From Batkoa obscura (lineage: Eukaryota > Entomophthoromycota > Entomophthoromycetes > Entomophthorales > Batkoaceae), in contig JASVEC010000029.1 in assembly GCA_030770535.1 (NCBI GenBank), positions 620,001 through 684,000 of the forward strand: 64,000 nucleotides of DNA. Reading direction: 5' to 3'. The position numbers and the translations under genes are program-made. Below are positions 49,302 through 59,624 of this stretch, one piece after another. The notes under the pieces were generated by a model that worked only from the letters and a program-made list of their open reading frames with translations, searched no databases and was not told where the DNA came from. How positions within the stretch are numbered: position 1 is the first letter of the stretch; each line of letters begins with the position of its first letter.

Positions 49302-50676
49302 ATAAATTAATAGGATTCACGATATTTAAAATAAATATGTTTGAATTGGAATTGTCGAATTTAATTAAAAAAAGTTAATAGTGAACGTAATTGTTGAAAT
49401 TATTTAACCGTTTAATATTGTTAAGCAGATTTTTATTAAGTAAATTAGAATAACAAACTACCAATATCAATAAATATTACGAAGTTCGAAGAATTGAAGC
49501 TTTTAACAATTGTTTACAGAAGCAAATAAATTAATGTGACGAGTATATAGGCCAAAAGTACAATTATAGGTTAATAGTCTGAATATTCATAATCTATATA
49601 TTTGAAGCATTATTTATAATATTTTAGGAGACTTTTTATTTATTTAAATCTAATATACGAGAGCTTGTTACATTATGTTATATTGCTCCAAATATCATTT
49701 ATAGTATATTCGTTTTCATAGTTTACAGTTAAAGAATGTCAAGCCATATTCATTTGATTAATAAACAAAGTAGAAACAAATGAACATCAAATAAAGGTTC
49801 ATTTAAATTTCATTTTAGTATAATCGTTTATTAAATTATAAGTAAAACTTTTATTTCTTAAATACCAAATATTCAATGATGTCTTTGCCATAATACTTTG
49901 TTCGTTTTTTAAGGAATTTAAAATTTAATAAATATTAGATAAATATTTGAAATACAAAAGCATACCCATATGAGGAGTATTAATATTTTATTCATTTCAA
50001 AACTTGATTTTTCATAACAATTCAGTCAATTATTGAATAAATTTATTGGGTTATATAATATATAAACTTCAAATCTACTATTTATTAAACCATGAAATAA
50101 ATATTGATTAAGATATATAGGTTGAATCTTTATGTTCCAATGTTATACATTTTTTAAATTTGAAAATTGAAAATTTTAATAATTTTAAATAATCATTTTC
50201 ATGTTAAAGATCAAAGCTCAATAGTCAAATTTTAATTTAATTTTAATTTAATAAAAGTATGAAATGTTTAGAACTAGTTTATAATAGTAATCATAGTCAA
50301 GATCTAAATAATATGTGAATGCTTTTACCAATATTTATTTAATATGAGGATGTATTTTTGTTTAAGAATCTTACTAACAAATTTTCCACTCAAATAGAAT
50401 AGCGCTTAAAAGATGGAAAAAGTGATGAAACCAAAAAAACACCCCCATATAATTTAACAAACAACAGATTTGAAGTATATTGGACTATGGGAATTAATTA
50501 TTTAATATCAATCAAGTTATCATATAAAAATTAAATAATACAAGTTTGAAGGGATTATAGAACAGCTATCGCTTTTTTACTATTTTAAAACTAGTCAAAT
50601 TAAATTAAACTTAAGCTAATAGGGGTTTATTTTTTGTTTAAACTTTAAACTATTCACATCAAAATTTTAAGTTGAG
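49302..50676. other. Intergenic region, 1.4 kb
   Basis: AT-rich, no gene seen. Contains element copy F (50345-50447); a partial terminal-repeat-like string (GGGGTTTATTTTTTGTTT) sits near 50622. Confidence 0.5.
50345..50447 (+). mobile_element. Small inverted-repeat element (MITE-like), copy F
   Basis: 103 bp, starts TGAGGATGTATTTTTG, ends AAACACCCCCA, flanked by TA/TA. The core has a 5-bp duplication (CAAATAGAATAGCGCTT) absent from the other copies. Confidence 0.8.
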
Positions 50677-52089
50677 ATGGAGTATACTATAGTGGAATAT
50701 GATCCTAATTTACCGTTTAAACGAGGCCGAGTGAAGCTAAAAAATCAAAAAGGTAGGATGGAGGTGATATATAACAAAATTCAACTAATCGAAGATTATT
50801 TATTAAAATTGAAGTTAATTAATGACGTTAATGGAAATCAATTGAGAAAGGATAATCATAAAAACAGCCACAATAAGATTTACAACTATTTAATATGGGT
50901 TACAGGAGTATTAAAGGATAGGAATGCACTTAATGACAATAATAGCAATAAAATAGATACTATTATTTCCAAGTTTATCAAAGATTGGAATGAAGCTACA
51001 TGTCAATATTTTTCCGATTCCGGTGTTATATTAAAAAAAGAATGTGAACTAAATACCCTTGGCTTCAATGGAAGTTTTATTGAGTCGGAAATTATGTATT
51101 ACTTTAAAAAGACAGACCCGTTTATGTTTTGGAGTGATACTTATTATTTAACCTCTGTATTCAAAAATGAAGGAAATAATAATTTAAAGCTAGCGTTTTT
51201 ATTGATTTTTTTAAGGTTTGGCGGTAAAAAGAATCAACAAGGAAGTCAATGGGCTTATCAAAGGCTTAAAAAGGAAGTGTCCAGCCTATATTTAATACAA
51301 ACCTTTGAGAATTTATTAACATTGATTTTGTTGGCTTTTTATGAACTTTCATACAATAGTATTTTTAAATTTAAAGCTAGATTATCAGCAGCTATCAATT
51401 ACGCACAAACTTTAGAATTGTATAGATTAAGTTCAGGTGAGGTGTCATTTGGAGTCAAAAACAACACCCAACTTTCACTCTACAAAAAAATATGGTATAA
51501 TTTACTATTAGTATCTTTTACTCTTGGGACTTGTTTAGATGAAAAGGCAATAGGTTATTCATTTGATGATATTCAGTTTAACACTTTAATTTAGAAAAAT
51601 AATACTTCCCCTTTCAAAGTTTATTTTCCAGTTTCTAAGTTTGAATCTGTAACTGTAATTCAACAAGTTCAAGCTAATCCTAAAAGGATTTATACAATAT
51701 ATAAGCAATTATTTCATCTGGTTGATATTACACGAGCTAAAATGAGAAATATGCCACTAAATTATCTTAGATTCATTTTGGGTACTACTAAAGAAAAACG
51801 AATACCCTATCTTTCTGAATATGCTTTAAACCGAATCAAGCAATTTCATCCTACCCTTAGCTTAACTTTAATTCATACTAAAATTGAAAAAATAGCTTTC
51901 TAGTTAAATAAATATCACCTTACCGAAAATTGGTTAACTTTTGGACCGACTATGGCCCTTTCATTGTATCTTTGTATGATTACACCTCCGATTAGCTTTA
52001 ACATTATTTTGATTCCTATCCTAAACTTTTTGGAAATGGGTCCCATAGCTAACATATGTTATGATCAGATTCTTGTTCATTCATTTTAA
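50677..52089 (+). pseudogene. Fungal-specific transcription-factor-like gene broken by two in-frame TAG codons
   Basis: The first open part (306 codons) has ESEIMYYFKKTDPFMFW, LLTLILLAFYELSYNSIFKF and KARLSAAINYAQTLELYRLS, which fit the middle homology region of Zn2Cys6 regulators (helical repeats followed by AI.MA..L.L). No Zn2Cys6 cluster is encoded before it. After TAG at 51592 the same frame continues with protein-like sequence (YTIYKQLFHLVDITRAKMRN, KRIPYLSEYALNRIKQFHP), then a second TAG at 51901, then further to a TAA at 52087. TAG ends other genes here, so it is a true stop. Two recent nonsense mutations in an old single-exon gene is the simplest reading. Confidence 0.6.
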
Positions 52090-52718
52090 AATAAATAATC
52101 GTAATAGTGTAAACTTCTCTATATGCTTATTTAATTTATATTGTTATGTAAACATGTTTAAATAATCTTGATCAGGCGAAAGTAACAGCTTCAAATGAAG
52201 ACTATAATCAATAACTAAAGTAGCCCTTTAATAATTAATTAGCATATGATCCAAGAATACTAGTTTACAAATTTTTGGTTTTTATATTGAAATAATTCAA
52301 TCCTATTATCTGTATCGATATTTTTCGAGTAGTAAACATAAAATTTAAATTATTATTTTGATTTACTATTGGCATTTGAAATCGATCACAACATTATTTA
52401 ACATTTTATTTAAATACAACTATTAAAAATAAATAGGTTAAATATTCAACATTGGTTCGATTTACGCAAATCGGAGTAAGTTACAGCTGGTAAAATCGCA
52501 AAATTAGGATTCGACGTTAGCCAATCAATTCAGGTCTAATTCTTAGATTATCGATCTAATCCTGATAAGATTAAACGGGTGATTGGAGGAAACATTTAAA
52601 GTATTGACATCAAATAATTGCTAATTCAATTCTTCAAGTTACTTGTGGGTTTATTTGACCATAAAGTAATTGACTATATATTGCATTTGTACAATAAATT
52701 AATTATAATTTTATTAGA
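52090..52718. other. Intergenic region before SDH1, 629 bp
   Basis: Contains a short decayed coding-like stretch (52444-52598) described separately, and the SDH1 promoter. Confidence 0.5.
52444..52598 (+). other. Short decayed coding remnant, possibly YqaJ-type nuclease
   Basis: One frame reads like a protein (HWFDLRK, VTAGKIAKLGFDVSQSIQ, NPDKIKRVIGGN) and its GC content is above that of its flanks. The first two blocks resemble the start of the YqaJ-like recombinase fold (W..LR...T.SK....G). It is broken and only about 150 bp long. Identity is a guess from a short motif. Confidence 0.25.
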
Positions 52719-55114
52719 ATGATTAGAACATTATCAAAGAAATTTTGTTTAAAAGTAAGCATATATATTATATATAGTTATACTCGTCATTAACTAACAA
52801 CAATTGATTTAATTATTATATTTAATAGTCTCAAAGTAAGTAGTTTTCATTTTTTTAAAATGATTAACTAATAGTAATATATAGAGTCTTTAATTAGAGC
52901 TTCTGGATTTCATAACTGCTCAACGTCATATAAGATTTTTGGCTCACAGCCATTAAATGCAAAGTCAGCAGAAGTAAATTTTATTAAATATACAACAAAT
53001 CCAAAATAATAAACTTATTCTTTTAGTCTTTACTAAAAGATTATCCAATTATTGATCATCAATATGATGCTGTAGTAGTTGGTGCTGGTGGTGCTGGTTT
53101 ACGTGCTGCTTTTGGTTTAGCTGAAGCTGGTTTTAAAACCGCATGTATCACTAAACTCTTCCCTACTCGCTCACATACTGTAGCTGCCCAAGTAATCTAA
53201 ATTATCACTATTACTATCAAACTTACTTACTATTTAAAGGGTGGTATTAACGCTGCTTTAGGAAATATGGGAAAAGATGACTGGAGATGGCATATGTATG
53301 ATACTGTTAAAGGCTCTGATTGGTTAGGTAACTCCTATTGTTTATCAAGATTTCATATATCAAAACAAATTAGGTGACCAAGACGCTATTCATTATATGT
53401 GTCGTGAAGCACCTAACACTGTCATCGAACTTGAACATTATGGTGTACCTTTCTCTCGTACTGAAGAAGGCAAAGTCTATCAACGTGCTTTTGGTGGTCA
53501 AAGTTTAGATTATGGAAAAGGTAGAGCTATGACAAAACTATTGCATTTAACTAATCATAAAATAATTAGGTGGACAAGCTCATCGTTGCTGTGCTGTAGC
53601 TGATAGAACTGGTCATGCTATTTTACATACATTATATGGACAATCTTTACGTTACGATACCACTTACTTTATTGAATACTTTGCTTTAGATTTAATCATG
53701 GAAGATGGTGAATGTAAAGGTGTTATTGCTTTAAATATGGAAGATGGTACTCTTCATCGTTTCCAATCTCATCAAACTGTACTTGCTACTGGTGGTTACG
53801 GTCGTGCTTACTTTTCTTGTACTTCTGCTCACACCTGTACTGGTGACGGTAATGCTATGGTTGCACGTGCTGGCCTTCCACTTCAAGATCTTGAATTTGT
53901 TCAATTCCACCCTACCGGTATTTATGGATCTGGATGTTTAATCACTGAAGGTATTAGTTTGTTTCGTATATTTGGTAATAATTTTAATTATAAATTTAGG
54001 TTCTCGTGGTGAAGGAGGTTATCTTCTCAACAGTGAAGGAGAACGATTCATGACACGTTATGCTCCAACCGCTAAGGATCTTGCTTCTCGTGACGTTGTA
54101 TCACGTTCAATGACAATGGAAATCCGTGATGGTCGTGGTGTTGGACCTGAAGGTGATCATATTTACCTCCAACTTTCCCATTTACCTGCTGAAATCCTTC
54201 GTGAACGTCTCCCTGGTATTTCAGAAACCGCTGCTATTTTCGCTGGTGTTGATGTCACTAAAGAACCAATTCCAGTCATCCCAACTGTTCATTATAATAT
54301 GGGTGGTATCCCTACCCTTTACACTGGTGAAGTAATTGATCATAAGGTAAAATTGATATATAATATTCTAGAATAGTAACTAAATTATGTGTATTAGAAC
54401 GGTAAAGATACTATTGTCCCTGGTTTATATGCCGCTGGTGAAGCTGGATGTGTATCAGTCCACGGTGCTAATCGTCTTGGTGCTAACTCTTTACTTGATA
54501 TTGTTGTCTTTGGACGTGCCTGTGCCCTTCACATCGCCGAAAACAATAAGCCAGGTAAACCACATAAGCCACTTTCACCTACTGCTGGTGCTGAAACTAT
54601 ATCTGAGCTTCATAAGCTTCGTATGGCTGATGGTAAACACAGCACTGCTGATATCCGTCTTAAAATGCAAAAGACTATGCAAAGGGATGCTGCCGTTTTC
54701 CGTACTCAAGAATCTCTTGATGAAGGTTCAGTTAACATAATGAAGGTCAATGAGTTATTTAAGGATGTTAAAGTAACAGATCGTACAATGATTTGGAATA
54801 CCGATTTAGTTGAGACATGGGAACTTAAGAATTTACTTACAAATGCTTGCCAAACTATGATTTCAGCTGCCGCTCGTAAAGAATCAAGAGGTGCTCATGC
54901 CCGTGAAGATTTCCAGGTATGTTATGCACAATTATAATAATAATCTTTATACTAACTTTTATAGAAACGTGACGATGTTGAATGGATGAAACATACCATT
55001 TCTCGTCAAGATCCAGAGACTGGTAAAGTAGAATTAGAATACCGTGGAGTCCAAGCAAATACTTTAGATGAAAATGAGTGTAAATCTGTACCTCCATTTG
55101 AGCGTAAATACTAA
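52719..55114 (+). CDS. SDH1: Succinate dehydrogenase flavoprotein subunit (SDH1)
   Basis: Complex II subunit oxidising succinate in the TCA cycle. Model: join(52719..52754,52829..52835,52885..52973,53027..53191,53240..53327,53374..53520,53570..53950,54000..54346,54398..54916,54965..55114), 642 aa. N-terminal presequence [20 protein letters not shown] spans three exons, one of only 7 nt. Seen: [20 protein letters not shown] (FAD), [20 protein letters not shown] with the flavin-linking His, [24 protein letters not shown] text, [71 protein letters not shown], and [20 protein letters not shown]. Complete at both ends. Confidence 0.97.
52829..52835 (+). other. 7-nt micro-exon of SDH1
   Basis: TCTCAAA between two introns of 74 and 49 nt. 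It joins the presequence parts in frame (Ser-Gln plus one base). Skipping it would shift the frame. Confidence 0.7.
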
Positions 55115-55337
55115 TTTTATATTTTAAAACTTGATTAAAATAAACGTTGAATAAAAAATAATTTTAAAAAATGACATTTACAACTGAAAATCATTAATTT
55201 ATTATAATACAAAATATTCAAATAATAATGTTTAATAAATTTGTTAAATTCAATTTGTTTTTGTCACCACATTTATCGTGAATTTACATTTTAAAAAAAT
55301 AAAAAAAAGAGCTACTTTTATTTCAAAAAAAACCAAA

Positions 55338-56545
55338 ATGATGAAACAAATATCAAGATTTGAGCCAAACCATGACGATTTAGTGCATTCATTAAGTTAT
55401 GATTTCTATGGGACTAAATTAGCGTCTTGTTCAACAGATCAAAAGATTAAAGTTTACTCTTTTAACTCAACAAAGTTATCTTGGATGCTATCTGAAAGCT
55501 GGAAAGTAATAGTTTTATTTATTGTTAAAATTAAATCATTAATATTTAGGCACATGAAGCAACCATATTAAAAGTATGCTGGGCTCATCCTGAGTTTGGC
55601 ACCATTATAGCTTCTTGTTCAGCAGATAGAACTGTTAGAATATTTGAGGAGACTCTAGTGGAACATAATTATAATAACTTATCTGGAACAACAAATAACA
55701 AGAGATGGGTAGAAAGAGCTAAGTTAATAGAGTCAAGGGGCCCAGTAATGGATATTCAGTTTGCGCCATCTCACTTAGGATTAAAATTGGTAATAAACAT
55801 TTAATATTATTGTCAATTGCTTATAAATAGGCAACTGTTTCCTGTGATGGTTATGTTAGGATCTATGAAGCTATGGATGTCATCAACTTAAATAACTGGA
55901 GTTGTATGGAAGAGATACCCATCGAAAATATACCAACCAATAAAGAAGGATTTCAAGAAGGGCTTTGTTTATCTTGGTGTCACTCAAAGTTTTGTTCCCC
56001 ACAAATAGCAGTTGGTTGTGGTCCAGATAACTGTGTTAAACTGCTTAGAAGTGACCAGTCAACGAATGGTAAGTTTCAATTTAAAGAAAAATTATTTGAT
56101 CATGAAGGGCCAGTTCATTCTGTAAGTTGGGCACCCAACTTTGGTAGGTCGTTTGAGTTGATAGCTACTGGTAGTAAAGATACAAAAGTACGACTTTTTA
56201 AACTTTTTGATCCAACTTATTATGCTTCTAACTCAGAAAGTACACTTAATTATGAGATTGATATTATTGCAAGTTTTAATGAACATAGTATGGAAGTATG
56301 GAAAGTAGAGTTTAATATTTTAGGCACTATTTTAGCATCTTCAGGCGATGACGGTAAGGTGTTGTTATATAAAGGTATTGATAAAATAAAATATGAATAG
56401 TTTAGTTTTATTAAATTCATTTCTAGCTAGTCATGGAGTAGATTGGAAATGTATGAGTATTATTTCTTCAGATACAAACCAACAACCACCAAATCTAATG
56501 TCAAATATTAACCATAATAATGGTTTTGATATTACACAAGAATAA
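55338..56545 (+). CDS. SEH1: Nucleoporin SEH1 (Y-complex and SEA/GATOR2 WD40 subunit)
   Basis: Seven-bladed WD40 protein shared by the nuclear pore outer ring and the TORC1-regulating SEA complex. Model: join(55338..55505,55550..55789,55831..56374,56427..56545), 356 aa, the usual size. Seen: RFEPNHDDLVHSLSYDFYGT, KLASCSTDQKIKVY, ILKVCWAHPEFGTIIASCSA, DRTVRIFEE, GPVMDIQFAPSHLGLKLATV, SCDGYVRIYEAMDVINLNNW, FQEGLCLSWCHS, GPVHSVSWAPNFGR, and SMEVWKVEFNILGTILASSG. The two adjacent ATGs at 55338 and 55341 are both possible starts. Reading through the last intron would truncate the protein by about 30 residues. Confidence 0.95.
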
Positions 56546-56719
56546 ATTAGCTTACAAATGAAATAAAAGTAAAATTATAAAATATCTTTATTATATTATT
56601 TATTATATAATATTGGTAATTTTGTTTATTGTTAAATATTAATAAAATCAAAAATGAGCTAAATATTATTAAATCAATTCAGATTATAATAATATAACAA
56701 TATAATAATATATTTTAAT

Positions 56720-57883
56720 TTATTGATCTAATTGTTGACCAAGTTTAGAAACAATACCAACTACTTCATTACCAATTTCATTAGTGATAGCATCAAGTGG
56801 AAGATCATTAGCATCATAACCAAATGGATTCTCAATCTCTTGACCTATAGCATCAATACCATATAGGGTAAATGCTACAATGGAAATAATTGGTACAGCA
56901 TAGTATTTAAGCTCAGTAAGTGTAAAAGGCAAAAAGAGCAAATAGAGAGTTACAGCTTGCTTCAAATGAATAAGGTAAGCAAGTGGAATAGGAGTACGCA
57001 TAATACGTTCTAAGCCAGATAAAGAGTCAACTAAACTAGTTAAATACCCATTCATGGCATTGTTAGTTTGAGGATCAATTAAATTATTTTGGCGTTTAGA
57101 AAATACATATTTGTTAATATAAAAGATAATATCAATTGGTAAATTAACTGATACAGCATCAAAATCAACCTTAAGGGAAGTAGTGTCAGAATTAAAAGAG
57201 CCATAACCAGATTGATGAAATTTACGCTGTGTTAATACATTACTCCCTTTAGTTCCAAAATCATTAACACTAGTAAGGTTTGGTAAGCTAGTAGGCTCAT
57301 GAGTTGGCCCTGCATAAGTCATATCAACCGGTTGGAATTTTTCAGAGCGAATATCAACTGGAAGTAAGTGATCTAACTCTTGATGACGAGATTCAAGCTC
57401 ATCTCTCAAATAATGCTTAGTTGCTAACGCAAATGCTATAGTATACTTCATAACATCCATCTTTTCCCATATATCATTATTGTTTTGTGTAGGAACCATA
57501 TAAATTGCTCTAACCAAGTTTCTTATGCTAGATTTAATAACAGTCCATAAACGACGCCCTTCATAGTACCTATCATAAGCAGTATTTGTACGAAATACTA
57601 ATAGTAAACCAACAACAACAGAAAGGGAAGGAACTAAAAATTATAGTTGAGTTAAATTTCAATAAATGATCAAATTTAGTTAATTACCTATGCTATTTGG
57701 GAGGTTAACATGATAAACATTTTGATTAATATAAATAATTAAAATTGTATAGAGAGTGGTAAAAATAACTGGAGTAATAACTGAAGGTATAACTGAACCA
57801 GTAAATCTAAAGAAATCTGGATAAGATATGATTTTTCTCTCTAATGTCGGAGATACGTAAGAATTATCAAGTGAAATTGCCAT
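56720..57883 (-). CDS. Bestrophin/UPF0187-family membrane channel
   Basis: Predicted anion channel of the bestrophin (RFP-TM) family. Model: complement(join(56720..57633,57688..57883)), 369 aa. Seen: N-terminal SYPDFFRFTGSVIPSVITPV and first TM helix, then LSVVVGLLLVFRTNTAYDRY and YEGRRLWTVIKSSIRNLVRA, the family hallmark (FR.N.AYDR..EGR..W), a variable middle, RTPIPLAYLIHLKQAVTLYL, two more TM helices, and IGQEIENPFGYDANDLPLD, the conserved end. The start is the ATG of MAISLDNSY; an upstream TTG frame is ignored. Confidence 0.92.
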
Positions 57884-58552
57884 TTTATTATACAAATAGT
57901 GTTAGATGCTAGCAATTAAATGGTTAACAATGTTCATAAAATCTAAATATCCACTGTTTAAACCATCTATACCAAATTGAAATGGAAAGCAATATGATTG
58001 GCTAATTAAAAAGCATGATGCGTTCGACTCACAATAATTATTTGATGGCACTGGACTTGTTTTATATAATAGTAATATCAAATATTTTTTACATTAATTC
58101 ACTTTTAAAGGTCCATTTTACTACTGAAATATGTGGTATAATTTAAATTATTTGAATCCCTCTACCATAAAAATTGTTGGTCAAAAAAACCTTATCAATG
58201 AAAATACATTTGCGGTAATTAAAAGTGATTAAAAAAAATTATGTAGCATTTCTTATCATAAAATATATTAAAAATAGCTAATTAAGTTTAAAGCAGTAAT
58301 ATAATGATATTTTTATATCACTAAATAGGTAGATATTAGTAAGCTTACTTTGGCTAAGCTTACTTTGAATATTACATACAATCTTTTCTTTGTTTAATAC
58401 TTTTTGTAATTTCATTTGAATATTTAACGATACCAACCAAAAAATTCCAAAATAGGAAATTTCAGAATTGGAACAATAAAATTATAATTTATTGCCAATA
58501 TAAATGTAACTTTAATAAAACTGATATCTTTTTTATTAGTCTTTTAATTAAT
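57884..58552. other. Divergent promoter region, 669 bp
   Basis: Between the bestrophin-like gene and the second trypsin gene. No coding or repeat features seen. Confidence 0.5.
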
Positions 58553-59344
58553 ATGAACGCTTTTGCTTTGTACTTACTCACTCTGGTCAGTGTAGTTTTA
58601 TCACGTCCAAATCTTCGTATCGTTGGTGGCTCAGATGTTAGCAAACCATTTAAATACCCATTTATGGTCTCTATATTAAAGAATGATGTTCATATCTGTG
58701 GTGGAACTTTATATCATGGTAACATGGTAATAACCGCAGCCCATTGCTCGCCAAAAAGTGGCCAAGTACATCTCCACAGTGCAGAGACCCATCGTCATAA
58801 CCTTGAGCTTTTTTATAAAGAAGAAGGTGGTATGAAATATCAAGTTGAATCTGTTTACACTAACTCAAAATTTGATCTTACTACTGGTGCACATGATATA
58901 GCAGTTTGGGAGTTAGATGCACCATTTAATAAAGAAGCTGGTATTGAACTTGATGATGGAAGTATAGGTAATCAAACAGAATTTCCTCTCAAGTTTATTG
59001 GTTGGGGGATAACTGATACTAAAGAAGTTGCAACCATATTACAAGAGGTTGTTTTACCAATTATTGACTTTGATAAGTGTAATAAAAAATATGACAATAC
59101 TTTAATAAAACAAGCTCAATTTTGCACAATGGATAATGAACAAAAGAAAGATGCTTGTCAAGGTGACTCTGGAGGCCCAGCTTTTGTAAAGCGAGGTGAT
59201 AAGTTCATATTAGTAGGTGTTACTTCTTTTGGTGAAACATGTGGCCATAGTGAGTTTCCAGGTGTCCAAACTCGTGTTTCTTCTTATAAAGGATTTATTG
59301 ATAGCATTGTTGACATGATTAATAAAAACGAAACTAGAGTTTAA
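58553..59344 (+). CDS. Secreted trypsin-like serine protease (S1), 263 aa
   Basis: Second extracellular S1 protease. Seen: signal peptide MNAFALYLLTLVSVVLSRP, almost no pro-segment, activation site RIVGGSDV, CGGTLYHGNMVITAAHC (His), HDIAVWELD (Asp), DACQGDSGGPAFV (Ser) with the trypsin-type Asp six residues before, and VTSFGETCGHSEFPGVQTRV. No intron. It differs from the 38595 protease in about half its residues, so the two are not a recent tandem copy. Its base composition is less AT-biased than that of the other protease. Confidence 0.95.
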   Translation: MNAFALYLLTLVSVVLSRPNLRIVGGSDVSKPFKYPFMVSILKNDVHICGGTLYHGNMVITAAHCSPKSGQVHLHSAETHRHNLELFYKEEGGMKYQVESVYTNSKFDLTTGAHDIAVWELDAPFNKEAGIELDDGSIGNQTEFPLKFIGWGITDTKEVATILQEVVLPIIDFDKCNKKYDNTLIKQAQFCTMDNEQKKDACQGDSGGPAFVKRGDKFILVGVTSFGETCGHSEFPGVQTRVSSYKGFIDSIVDMINKNETRV

Positions 59345-59624
59345 GTTCTGTATCAAATGGACCCCTTTACTAAATTACTATATTTCATGTTATTTGTAAT
59401 TAAAATATGAATCAGAAAATCAAATTATTTGCAAATTATAAAACTGTTCAAAATATTAATATGATTAAAAATAAGTTAATACATTTGATAATCTAGTATC
59501 TTAATTTTGTTAGACTTTATTAAAGACATTAAAAACTCAACTCTAAACAAAGTCTGTTATTATTTTATTCAATCTATAACATTAAATCAAACCCTTTTAT
59601 CCCAAGAGAATAATATCAGTTAAT

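Noticed and set aside
50617-50640. Partial terminal-repeat-like string near the transcription-factor pseudogene
   Set aside because: Only about 18 bp match and no second end; chance in AT-rich DNA is likely.
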